Below are positions 16,801 to 23,825 of a stretch of 64,000 bases of DNA, piece by piece. The notes under the pieces are model-generated. The model did no database searches. It was not told where the DNA came from and saw nothing but the letters and a program-made list of their open reading frames with translations. Numbering within the stretch: the first letter of the stretch is position 1; each line of letters starts with the position of its first letter. The translations under genes were made by a program, and so were the position numbers. Source of the DNA: Cellvibrio sp. UBA7671 (lineage in GTDB: Bacteria; Pseudomonadota; Gammaproteobacteria; Pseudomonadales; Cellvibrionaceae); the NCBI GenBank assembly GCA_002483145.1, contig DLHJ01000005.1, positions 226,312 through 290,311 on the forward strand. Reading direction: 5' to 3'.

Positions 16801-19271
16801 TTGACGGGCACGTCCTCATCGGTGGTCAGATTCAGATTACCTGCAGTAGGCACGTCGTTTACCGGTGTTACACCGATATTCACACGGCTGGTGGTGGTAC
16901 CACCATTGCCATCGCTAATAGTGACAACAAAACTATCGCTGCCGTTGTAACCCGCATTGGGGGTATAGACAAAACTGCCGGTCGCAGAATTCAGGGTGAC
17001 CGAACCGTTTGCCGGTGAGCCGGAAATAAGGTAGCCCAGTGCGCCACCATCGATATCAGAAGCACTGATTTGGCCATTGATGGGAGTATCTTCCGGGGTG
17101 CTGAGGTTTTGATTGTTCGATACAGGGGCATCATTTACGGGTGTTACACCGATATTGATGCGGCTGGTAGTAGCTCCCCCTTTGCCGTCACTGATAGTGA
17201 CGATAAAGCTGTCGCTGCCGTTGTAGTTGGCATTCGGTGTGTACACAAAACTGCCGGTGGCAGGATTGAGGGAGACACTGCCATTGGTAGGCTGACCGGA
17301 TACCGCATAGCCAAGCGTATCGCCCTCGATATCGCTGGCAACGACTTGGCCAGACAATGACGTATCCTCCAGTGTAGTCAGGTTCTGGTCGCTGGAAACT
17401 GGCGCATCGTTGATCGGCGTTACACCGATATTAATGAGACTGGTAGTCGTACCGCCATTGCCATCGCTGATGGTGACGACAAAGCTGTCACTGCCGTTGT
17501 AGTTGTTGCCGGGAGTGTAGACAAAACTGCCCGTCACAGGATCAAGCGCAACTGTGCCATTGGCTGGCTGGCCAGATACCACATAGGCCAGCGTATCCCC
17601 TTCGATATCGGTCGCCACCACTTGACCAGGCAAAGGGGTATCTTCTGGCGTAGTCAGATTTTGATCATTGCTTACCGGCGCATCGTTGACCGGTGTTACA
17701 CCGAGATTGATGCGGCTCGTAGTAGTTCCACCATTGCCATCGCTGATGGTGACCACAAAGCTGTCGCTGCCGTTGTAGTTGGCATTCGGGGTATACACAA
17801 AACCGCCAGTCGCTGGATTAAGCGTAACTGTGCCGTTAGTTGGCTGGCCGGATACCGCGTAACCCAGCGTATCGCCATCGATATCGGTGGCGGTAACTTG
17901 GCCACTAATCGGCGTGTCTTCCGGCGTACTCAGATTTTGGTCGCTGCTGACTGGTGCATCGTTAACCGGGTTGACTCCAATCGTAATGGTACTGGTGGTT
18001 GTACCGCCCTTCCCGTCGCTGATGGTGACGACAAAATTATCCCCGCCGTTGTAGTTAGCGTTGGGTGTATAGACAAAACTGCCAGTCACAGGATTGAGCA
18101 CCACCGTGCCATTGGTAGGGACACCGGACACTGTATAGCCAAGGGTATCACCATCGATATCGCTGGCGACTACCTGGCCGCTAACCGGCACGTCTTCATC
18201 TGTCACCAGGCTTTGGTCATTGCTCACCGGGGTATCGTTAACGGGGTTAACACCAATGGTGACAGTGCTGGTGGTGGTACCACCATTCCCATCACTAACC
18301 GTTACGACAAAACTGTCGCTGCCGTTGTAATTGGCATTCGGGGTATAAACAAAAGTACCTGTGGCCGGATCAAGAACCACTGTACCGTTAACAGGCTGAC
18401 CAGATACAACATAGCTAAGCGTGTCATTCTCGATATCCTGCGCAACTACCTGACCATTGACCGGCACATCTTCATCGGTCGTGAGGTTGATATCGCTAGT
18501 GGTTGGTGCATCGTTAACCGGTGCGATATTGAGTGTAATGCTGGTGTTCGTGGAGTTGCCGCGGCTATCGGTCACGGTCACGACAAAACCGTCTGTGCCG
18601 TTGTAATTCGCATTGGGGGTAAAAGTAAATTGGCCGGTGACAGGGTCAATTACCAACACACCATTAACGGGAGGAGTAGCGACGGTGAAGCTCAGGGCAT
18701 CATCTTCAATATCGTCGGCAATGATTTGGCCAGTGACGGCTTCGTCTTCATTGGACACGATGACCTGATCGGTAACCAAAGGTGCGCGATTAATGTAGTT
18801 TGCGTCGTTCTCGAACGCTATCTGGCCAGATTGAGAGGCCGAGGTATAGTCAAATGCTTGTGAATCTGTACTTTCAATGACTCGGGTGAGCTGCACAAAA
18901 TTGTGCCCTTCACTGCTGCCACCACCACCGGCATCACCCGCAGCAGTTTCCTCCAACTCTTCCAAAAGGTCGCCGCCCTGTTCCAACACTGTCAGCGCTT
19001 CTTGCACGCTGGCGTCACTCAGTAAGGCTTCATCAGGGCCAGTTGCTGTATCGGCGAGAAAGTCGCGGCTCATGCCGACTTCCGCACCACCATTGACAAC
19101 TAGCGGTTCTCCAGTACCCACATCCAACTCAACGCGGGCGCCCTCTGCGGTTACCAAAATTTCATCGTCATTGAGCGTACTGCCCACTGTCAGGGCACGC
19201 AGTGTACCATCCGGGGCTTTCGCCCAAGCTTGACCTTGAAGAAACGAAACTTTGGCAACGGCATTACTCAT
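10878..19271 (-). CDS. LapA-like giant RTX adhesin, type I secreted, with retention module and TAAG cleavage site
   Basis: A protein of 2,797 residues from the ATG at 19269-19271, which has GGAG 7 bp upstream; the longer reading frame to 19310 lacks this support. Residues 1-108 form a LapA-type retention module. TAAG at residues 109-112 matches the LapG cleavage site, followed by a glycine linker. Ten Ig/cadherin-like repeats of about 90-93 residues come next (roughly 170-1080, each with NYNGSDSFVV and ISDGNGGTTTS-like cores). Divergent VCBS/cadherin-like repeats follow to about 2080, then a PA14-type carbohydrate-binding domain (about 2090-2265) and further Ig-like repeats. RTX nonapeptides (GGSGND type, about 2585-2655) and a C-terminal type I secretion signal complete it. 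It acts at the cell surface in attachment and biofilm formation and depends on calcium. The export genes lie immediately upstream. Confidence 0.92.
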   Translation of the reverse strand: MSNAVAKVSFLQGQAWAKAPDGTLRALTVGSTLNDDEILVTAEGARVELDVGTGEPLVVNGGAEVGMSRDFLADTATGPDEALLSDASVQEALTVLEQGGDLLEELEETAAGDAGGGGSSEGHNFVQLTRVIESTDSQAFDYTSASQSGQIAFENDANYINRAPLVTDQVIVSNEDEAVTGQIIADDIEDDALSFTVATPPVNGVLVIDPVTGQFTFTPNANYNGTDGFVVTVTDSRGNSTNTSITLNIAPVNDAPTTSDINLTTDEDVPVNGQVVAQDIENDTLSYVVSGQPVNGTVVLDPATGTFVYTPNANYNGSDSFVVTVSDGNGGTTTSTVTIGVNPVNDTPVSNDQSLVTDEDVPVSGQVVASDIDGDTLGYTVSGVPTNGTVVLNPVTGSFVYTPNANYNGGDNFVVTISDGKGGTTTSTITIGVNPVNDAPVSSDQNLSTPEDTPISGQVTATDIDGDTLGYAVSGQPTNGTVTLNPATGGFVYTPNANYNGSDSFVVTISDGNGGTTTSRINLGVTPVNDAPVSNDQNLTTPEDTPLPGQVVATDIEGDTLAYVVSGQPANGTVALDPVTGSFVYTPGNNYNGSDSFVVTISDGNGGTTTSLINIGVTPINDAPVSSDQNLTTLEDTSLSGQVVASDIEGDTLGYAVSGQPTNGSVSLNPATGSFVYTPNANYNGSDSFIVTISDGKGGATTSRINIGVTPVNDAPVSNNQNLSTPEDTPINGQISASDIDGGALGYLISGSPANGSVTLNSATGSFVYTPNAGYNGSDSFVVTISDGNGGTTTSRVNIGVTPVNDVPTAGNLNLTTDEDVPVNGAISANDPDGDTLSYTVTGNPASGTVVLNPATGAFTYTPNAGYGGSDSFVVSVSDGKGGVATSTVTIGVNSLNDDPVASDLNLTTAEDTAVNGAISATDPESDPLSYSVTGNPANGTVVLNPATGTFVYTPNANYNGSDSFVVTISDGNGGTTTSNVVIVVTPDNDAPTAADLNLTTDENAPVNGAISANDPDGDALAYTVTGNPAQGTVVLNPVTGTFTYTPNAGYNGSDSFVVTVSDGNGGSTTSKVTIGVNPVNDVPVANADSINVAEGGVATTLVGGATSVLANDTDADLDALTAVLVTGPANGTLTLNADGTFSYLHDGSETTTDSFTYKVNDGTEDGNAVTVNINVTPVNDTPITVADSITVNEGGTATLLESGATSVLANDSDAENSPLSAILVSGPAHGTLTLNANGTFSYTHNGSETTSDSFTYRANDGTNNGNIVTVQIAITPVNDAPIAVNDTANVDEGSSVMVAVRTNDSDPEGGVLTVASVSQGANGSVVIDAVTGNPVYTPNTGFSGNDSFTYTVQDPSGVTATATVNVVVKANAPSVLVQDLDSAPEDNDVTGNVLTNDTDSDNTLTVASFQISGLGSFTSGQTALIAGVGSLVVNTDGSYVFDPVADWNGAVPQVNYTTNTGFSSTLDITVTPVNDAPVAVDDFYTINEDEAWSMPLPVSGLVTNDSDPDGDSVRVVILENAVNGTLSVVSGNLVFTPNAEFSGTASFDYRITDDKGGVDKGTVFINVVAVNDPTQAIDDFKTVAEGSNATGNVLTNDVDPDSNPQVASFVINGTTYNANDSVTLPGVGQFTLLANGDYTFEPIDNNFNGAVPTVTYTTDTGASADLNVTLTPVNDAPVAVDDTFTITTNTTLSLPLPLSILVANDTDVDNDTLRVTTVTSESNGTLQVVGGNLVFTPTPGFSGVASFTYIVTDDKGGVDSGRVNINVVAAPNQAPETNVLNVSGDEDTLITINLAGSDSDGSVAGYVIKSLPTNGLLYSDAAMTTLIAVDDLVSGPVYFKPDADWNGASQFNYAARDDKGLDDSTPATVNISVNPVADVAVVGSGAGTVKEDTPAQSTAAGTLSITDPDAGEAGFEVQTNTAGTYGSFSITSTGNWTYNIDNSKTNVQQLKEGEIKTETFTVKSIDGTTSSVVITVAGTNDGPTAVADSGTTLRNTALTFAPADLLGNDTDPDGDILTIDSVQGAVNGNVSLVAGNVVFVPTAGYSGPASFTYTISDGKGGSSTASVDITVVKPNTAPDANDDAAASAGSGNIGLVSEYFGYSDPANGSNLTNLQQINTFINGRTPDATFVAKTFDYGNTAFNNGLGNGTNLQSFLGSDAASLSADPATTTDAIIRMRGFVELGAGTYNFKVTADDGYQIRVDGVVVAEVNQNQTVKTTIHNLFTLTTSGLHTVEVIYWDQGISARLKLELSDDAGTSYDLLSSIPTYKNVIFSAVEDTALAIPASSLLGNDTDADGDTLVIQSVQGAVNGSVNLVAGSIVFTPAANYSGPASFTYTISDGKGGTDTATVNLVVAPVNDAPTTLADSGVAASNGSLSIPIATLLSNDSDPEGEVISFVSVQGAVNGTVAVSGNNVVFTPTANYEGPASFTYTVRDPLGNSSNGSVTVNVGAASAPSVAVLKSVVALAHGTGGTSVKFPIMTSLVDTDGSETLSIKISGVPTGLSFNSGTNLGGGVWQFTTADLPNLTLNLPGSYTTTNTSLTVQVTATESTGGFTASTSTTVALRADYTTVDITTTESGNYTGNSANEYIQGGSGNNTISAANGNNVVSGGDGNDTITSGSGNDVIFGGSGNDTISSGVGTDRISGGAGNDTMSGFADNFVDVFVWGLGDQGAAGAPAEDTINNFVTTAAGGNTNGGDVLDLRDLLQGEHVGASNGAGNLADYLHFEISGANTIVHISHTGGFSGDTHTVGAGYTGSAETQKITLTGVNLQSLYSGATTDQQIITQLLNNNKLITD
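16030..18790 (-). repeat. tandem ~270-280 bp coding repeats in the adhesin gene
   Basis: Ten consecutive units of about 90-93 codons encode near-repeated Ig/cadherin-like domains (each beginning around N-D-x-P-x-x-x-D-x-x-L-x-T-x-E-D). The DNA itself is similar enough between units that unit number could change by recombination and that short-read assembly may collapse it. Confidence 0.85.
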
Positions 19272-19443
19272 AGATGACTCCACGTCATTTAAAAATGTGA
19301 TGCAGCTCACGGAGTGAGTGCGATGATGTGGAGTCTAGTTACTGAGGAAAATTGCGCCATTGGACTAAAGGACAATAAGCAGAGTTTTTTTACTTCTATA
19401 AAAGAATAATGAATAGAAAGTGGGGATTTTCAACAAAAATGTT

Positions 19444-20040
19444 TTAAGCGCCAGACTTATTGGAGAACATGAGCACCAATTGCAGGCGGTCGCGCACCTG
19501 TAGCTTTTCAAAGGCGGAGCCGAGGTGAGCTTTCACCGTGCGCTCGGTAATGTCCAGATCGCGCGCGACTTCTTTATTGCTTTTACCGGCTGCGACTAAT
19601 TCAGCAACGGCCTTTTCGCGGCTGGTAAGGAGCGACAGATCCGCCTGTGGAGCAGATGTCGCGGGAAGGATACGCGCCGTCGCCAACACCAGTTGCCGCA
19701 TTAAATCCGCCCCCAACCACATACCACCGGCAGATACTACTTGTGCAACCTGCTCAAGCACCTGTGGAATCGCCAGATAATGCACATAACCACTCGCACC
19801 CGCTTCAAGCGCACGACGCGCCTCCTGCGTATTTTCAATCGCCGTCATCGCAATCACACGTGCACCCGCAGCACTCAAGCTTTGAATTTGGATAAAGCTC
19901 AGCTCATCACGCAGCAGCAACCACACAAACTCATCGGCATTAACATGCGGAACAGCATTGCTAATTCGCGCAGCAGGAAACGCCTGCTGCCAGCGCGGTG
20001 ATTGTATTTCAGCGGGCGAAAAAAACAGGTGTTGGCTCAT
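19444..20040 (-). CDS. LuxR-type response regulator next to the adhesin export genes
   Basis: A 198-residue protein whose C-terminal 65 residues form a LuxR/FixJ helix-turn-helix (LTSREKAVAELVAAGKSNKE, then DITERTVKAHLGSAFEKLQV). Residues 1-120 resemble a receiver fold (VIAMTAIENTQEARRALEAGASGYVHY is the beta4-alpha5 region). The start of the receiver is short, and the usual acidic pocket and phospho-acceptor Asp are not evident, so it may be an atypical receiver that is not phosphorylated. Its start overlaps the lapC stop by 4 bp, so it is the last gene of the lapB-lapC operon and lies just before the adhesin gene. Control of adhesin expression is a reasonable inference. No dedicated sensor kinase is in the window. 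Confidence 0.8.
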   Translation of the reverse strand: MSQHLFFSPAEIQSPRWQQAFPAARISNAVPHVNADEFVWLLLRDELSFIQIQSLSAAGARVIAMTAIENTQEARRALEAGASGYVHYLAIPQVLEQVAQVVSAGGMWLGADLMRQLVLATARILPATSAPQADLSLLTSREKAVAELVAAGKSNKEVARDLDITERTVKAHLGSAFEKLQVRDRLQLVLMFSNKSGA

Positions 20041-21455
20041 CGTTCAGTCATGGCATTTTGTTGCGCGCGCAGCACAGGTTTTAACAAATAGGCGAGCACG
20101 GTTTTTTTGCCGGTAAGTATGTCTACCTGCGTCATCATGCCTGGCATAATGGGCAAGCTTGGATCAAATCCAGCGCGCTCGGTGCGTACACGTACAATGT
20201 AAAAAGTGCGCTCTTTTTCGTCGGTAATCGTATCGGGGCTGATGTGTTCGACTTTACCCTTTAAACCACCATAGACGACAAAATCGTAAGCGGTGAATTT
20301 TACAATCGCTTCCTGCCCCGGATGTAAAAACGCAATATCTTTGGGCGATACTTTCGCTTCAATTAATAATTGGTCATCGAGCGGTACCATCTCCACCACT
20401 TCATGCCCCGGCTGTACCACACCACCAACCGTATTGGTAAATACGCGCTGCACAGTACCGCGCACGGGTGATCGAATTTCAGCGTATTTAATTTTGTCTG
20501 CAAGACCGGTGCTAGTCTCCGACAGCGATGCAATTTTGCTCAGCACTTCCGATAACTCATTGCGCCATTTATTGCTGGCGAGCAATTCAGTCTCGCGCAA
20601 CTTTCCCTCTGACTCTTGCACAGCCAAAACCAAACGCGACTCTTGTGATAAGGCCTGCTCGCGCTCACCGCGCGCGTTGGACACATCGCCTTCCAAGCGC
20701 AAAATTTCCACTTCAGAAATTGCCCCGCTGGCGAGTAGAGGTTTGGTGACATTTAATTCTTGCGTTGATAATTCCAATGCGCGCGTCACCTGCGTTAATT
20801 TCGCACGCACTTCATTCAACTCTTCCGAACGCTGATCCAACTGGCTGCGCGCAATACTCAACTGTTCATCCAACTCTTTGCGATTGGATTCATACAGACT
20901 GCGTTCGTGGTTGACGATATCCGGTGCATCGGCCAGCAAATCATCGGCAAATACCAGCGCCGTATTCGATGTCAATGCTTGCAGGCGTGCCGCACGGGCT
21001 TGCAGCGATAAATATTCGGCGCGGTTTTCGCGAAATGTAGAAATAAATCGTGTGGGATCGATACGCAGCAACAAATCGCCTTTCCCCACTACCTGCCCTT
21101 CACGCACTAATACCTCTTGCACCACACCGCCATCAAAGGACTGGATAATTTGTAATTGCGATGAAGGAATGACTTTGCCCTCGCCGCGCGCTACTTCATC
21201 CAATGGCGCAAATGCCGCCCAGACAATGAGCAAAAAGATGATCAGGGCAATTACACGCAATAATGCGCGCGCGCGCACTGGCTCCTGCTGCAACTTCGCC
21301 CAATCAGAATCCGTAACCCAATCTTTGGGTTGCTCATGCAAAGGGTCGAGCCAGCGGGCGTAGGCTTTATCAATATAACGGGTTGCGGGCAGGCCTAATT
21401 TATCTAACCAGCGTCCAATTCGTTCAAACCAGATTTTATCGCGCGTGGCCGTCAT
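20037..21455 (-). CDS. lapC: HlyD-family type I secretion periplasmic adaptor (LapC-like)
   Basis: A 472-residue membrane-fusion protein. It has a cytoplasmic N-terminus, one membrane helix (about residues 65-85, LRVIALIIFLLIVWAAFAPL), a biotinyl/lipoyl-like half (VQEVLVREGQVVGKGDLLLRID), a long coiled-coil hairpin (about 150-310), the second lipoyl half and the family C-terminal beta-barrel (IRSPVRGTVQRVFTNTVGG then MPGMMTQVDILTGKKTV). It bridges the LapB ATPase and the outer-membrane channel to export the adhesin. It abuts lapB with a 1-bp overlap and overlaps the LuxR-type gene by 4 bp. Confidence 0.92.
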   Translation of the reverse strand: MTATRDKIWFERIGRWLDKLGLPATRYIDKAYARWLDPLHEQPKDWVTDSDWAKLQQEPVRARALLRVIALIIFLLIVWAAFAPLDEVARGEGKVIPSSQLQIIQSFDGGVVQEVLVREGQVVGKGDLLLRIDPTRFISTFRENRAEYLSLQARAARLQALTSNTALVFADDLLADAPDIVNHERSLYESNRKELDEQLSIARSQLDQRSEELNEVRAKLTQVTRALELSTQELNVTKPLLASGAISEVEILRLEGDVSNARGEREQALSQESRLVLAVQESEGKLRETELLASNKWRNELSEVLSKIASLSETSTGLADKIKYAEIRSPVRGTVQRVFTNTVGGVVQPGHEVVEMVPLDDQLLIEAKVSPKDIAFLHPGQEAIVKFTAYDFVVYGGLKGKVEHISPDTITDEKERTFYIVRVRTERAGFDPSLPIMPGMMTQVDILTGKKTVLAYLLKPVLRAQQNAMTER

Positions 21456-23626
21456 TAGGATGCCCTCCCAATCCGGCCTTGGCGCAGCGCTTCAACAACC
21501 TGTTCTTTCGGTCCATCAGCAACAATTTTTCCACCGTCGATCACAATAATGCGATTGACTAATTCAAGCAGCGATGTGCGATGGGTAATTACCAATAAGG
21601 TTTTGCGCGCAGCAAATTGCACCAGATTGCGTTTGAACTCTTCTTCGCTGGTGTGATCCATTGCGCCGGTTGGTTCATCCATTAATAAAATCGGCGGATC
21701 ACTCAAGAGCGCACGCGCAATACTGACCGATTGGCGCTGCCCACCGGAAAGTAATTGCCCCTGCTCGCCCACTGGCATCGCCAAGCCCATCGGATGCTGG
21801 TTTACAAAATCAGTGAGTCCACTCAAGCGCACAGCTTCAAGAATTGCATCATCACTCGCATGGGGTGCGCCCATGGCAATATTGTCGCGCAGTGAACCAA
21901 AAAATAAATTCACATCTTGTGATACATAACCCATATTACGGCGCAATTCAGCGGGGTCGAGCTGGCGGATATCAATACCATCGAGCAAAACTGTGCCCGC
22001 CGTCGGTTCATATAAACCGGCGATTAATTTTTCAATAGTGGTTTTGCCCGAACCATTGCGCCCGAGGATTGCTACACGCTCACCGGGATTAATTTTAAAT
22101 GCAACATCGCGTAATACTTCACGTTCATCTTGCGGATATTTAAATGCTACTTTTTTAAATTCAATTCCACCTTGCAAGTGCGGACGGCTAATCCAATTTG
22201 CATCGAGTGGCCGCTCAACTGGTTTTTGCATAATCGCATCCAATGCCGTCAATGCGGTGGCGGCACTGTGGTATTGCATCAACAAACCCGCAGTTTGTCC
22301 CACCGGTGCCATAATGCGGGACGACAACATATACGCAGCGATTAACCCGCCCTGGCTTAAATTACCCTCAATAATTTGGTAAACACCAACGATGATAATA
22401 ACGACTGATACCGCCTGCTGAATCCACATGGTAGTAGTGCCAACCGAGCCAGACAGCAAACGCATTTTTACACCCACACGCGATACCAGTAGCGTAGTTT
22501 TTTCCCACACTGCTTGCATGCGTCCTTCCGCACCGAGGGTTTTTACAGTTTCCAATGCGCTCAGGCTTTCAACCAAGGTGGCATTGCGTTGCGCCGATGC
22601 CTGCATGGAATTTTCTGATAACAAATGCATTTTGTGTTGTACCGCTGCGGTGTAAATCATCACCAATGCAACCCCCACTAAAATCGGGAATACCAGCGGC
22701 CAGGAAATTAATAACACGACAATTAAAAACAACAATACGAAGGGTAAATCTACCAGCGCCAAAATAGTCGCAGAAGAGATAAAACTGCGGATAGCTTCAA
22801 AGGATTGCAAACCGGAGGTAAATGATCCAACTGATGCAGGCCGCTCGGACAATTTCATTCCCAGCACCCGCTCCATGATGCTTGCAGAGAGAGTGACATC
22901 CACTCTACTTGCCGCGAGATCAACAAACCAGGCACGCATCATGCGAAGCACAAAATCGGCGCTAATGGCAATCAACATTCCAATCGACAAAACCCAGAGT
23001 GTGTCAGTGGCGTGATTAGGTACTACGCGGTCATACACATTCATCACAAACAGCGGCGATACCAGTGCAAAAAAATTAATCAACAGTGCAGTAAGCAATA
23101 CATCGCGATATAAATATTTGTGGTCGGCAATAACACCCCAAAACCAATGCGCAGCGCGATTTTTTGCATTGGTTGTTTTACCAATTTCAGCCGTGCGCGC
23201 ATCAAAACGTTCCTGCGGACGCACGTAGATCGCACGACCTGTGTAATGGTTTGTCAGCTCAGCGAGAGGGACGTTTACGACTGCATCGCCAAGCTCTGGA
23301 TAAAGTACTTGCGCAATATCGGTTTTCACAGCCAACAAAACGCACGCTTGATTATTATTCAATAAGAGTACTGCAGGAAAAAGAGCACTATTTAGCTCGG
23401 GCAAATCACGTTGCACGATCTTGCTAGTGAGGCCAGCGCGTTTGGCGGCGCGGGTAAATAAAGAGGGTGTAAGTTGCTGTGCGTCCAATGGCAACCCTGC
23501 CAACAGTGTTTCGCGAGTACTCGTGATCTGGTGCGCACGCGCAATGAGCAATAAGCACTCAAGCAGTGGCCCGCCGGCACTGGCAGCCAAGGAAACATCC
23601 GTGGAAAGTTGAACATCAAGGGTCAT
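21455..23626 (-). CDS. lapB: type I secretion ABC transporter ATPase/permease (LapB-like)
   Basis: A 723-residue exporter half-transporter. Residues 1-140 form a C39-like domain lacking the catalytic cysteine context, typical of RTX adhesin exporters. Six membrane helices span about 165-450. The nucleotide-binding domain (about 480-715) has Walker A GRNGSGKTT, signature LLSGGQRQ and Walker B ILLMDEP. It powers export of the adhesin through LapC and the TolC-type channel. The ATG at 23624-23626 has CCGGAG upstream. It is the first gene of the lapB-lapC-luxR operon; the upstream TolC-OmpA gene is separated by a terminator. Confidence 0.93.
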   Translation of the reverse strand: MTLDVQLSTDVSLAASAGGPLLECLLLIARAHQITSTRETLLAGLPLDAQQLTPSLFTRAAKRAGLTSKIVQRDLPELNSALFPAVLLLNNNQACVLLAVKTDIAQVLYPELGDAVVNVPLAELTNHYTGRAIYVRPQERFDARTAEIGKTTNAKNRAAHWFWGVIADHKYLYRDVLLTALLINFFALVSPLFVMNVYDRVVPNHATDTLWVLSIGMLIAISADFVLRMMRAWFVDLAASRVDVTLSASIMERVLGMKLSERPASVGSFTSGLQSFEAIRSFISSATILALVDLPFVLLFLIVVLLISWPLVFPILVGVALVMIYTAAVQHKMHLLSENSMQASAQRNATLVESLSALETVKTLGAEGRMQAVWEKTTLLVSRVGVKMRLLSGSVGTTTMWIQQAVSVVIIIVGVYQIIEGNLSQGGLIAAYMLSSRIMAPVGQTAGLLMQYHSAATALTALDAIMQKPVERPLDANWISRPHLQGGIEFKKVAFKYPQDEREVLRDVAFKINPGERVAILGRNGSGKTTIEKLIAGLYEPTAGTVLLDGIDIRQLDPAELRRNMGYVSQDVNLFFGSLRDNIAMGAPHASDDAILEAVRLSGLTDFVNQHPMGLAMPVGEQGQLLSGGQRQSVSIARALLSDPPILLMDEPTGAMDHTSEEEFKRNLVQFAARKTLLVITHRTSLLELVNRIIVIDGGKIVADGPKEQVVEALRQGRIGRAS

Positions 23627-23762
23627 TGTGGCTCCGGGAGCGGCAAGCGGGCAAAACCCACCAATAGCAAAATGTATCGCTAGTCAGATCAAAAGCCTCT
23701 GTAATATAGATGGCCATTGCAGCACACGCAATTTGATTGCAAAACATCTGCGGTGCGCGCAT

Positions 23763-23798
23763 AAAAAAACGCATCAAATTACCGGAATTTGATGCGTT
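23763..23798 (-). terminator. rho-independent terminator after the TolC-OmpA gene
   Basis: A perfect stem, ACGCATCAAATT with AATTTGATGCGT around a 5-nt ACCGG loop, is followed on the minus strand by seven U residues. It separates the TolC-OmpA gene from lapB. Confidence 0.85.
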
Positions 23799-23825
23799 CT
23801 TGGCAGCGCTAAAACAAGTACCTGA

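Noticed and set aside
16030..18790. Regular repeats considered as a CRISPR array
   Set aside because: The units are about 270-280 bp, coding and similar throughout, with no 20-40 bp repeat/spacer alternation and no cas genes.
15834..18863. Long plus-strand frames (up to 413 codons) opposite the adhesin gene
   Set aside because: They follow the repeat pattern of the adhesin on the other strand, have no ribosome binding sites or recognisable domains, and are by-products of biased codon use.
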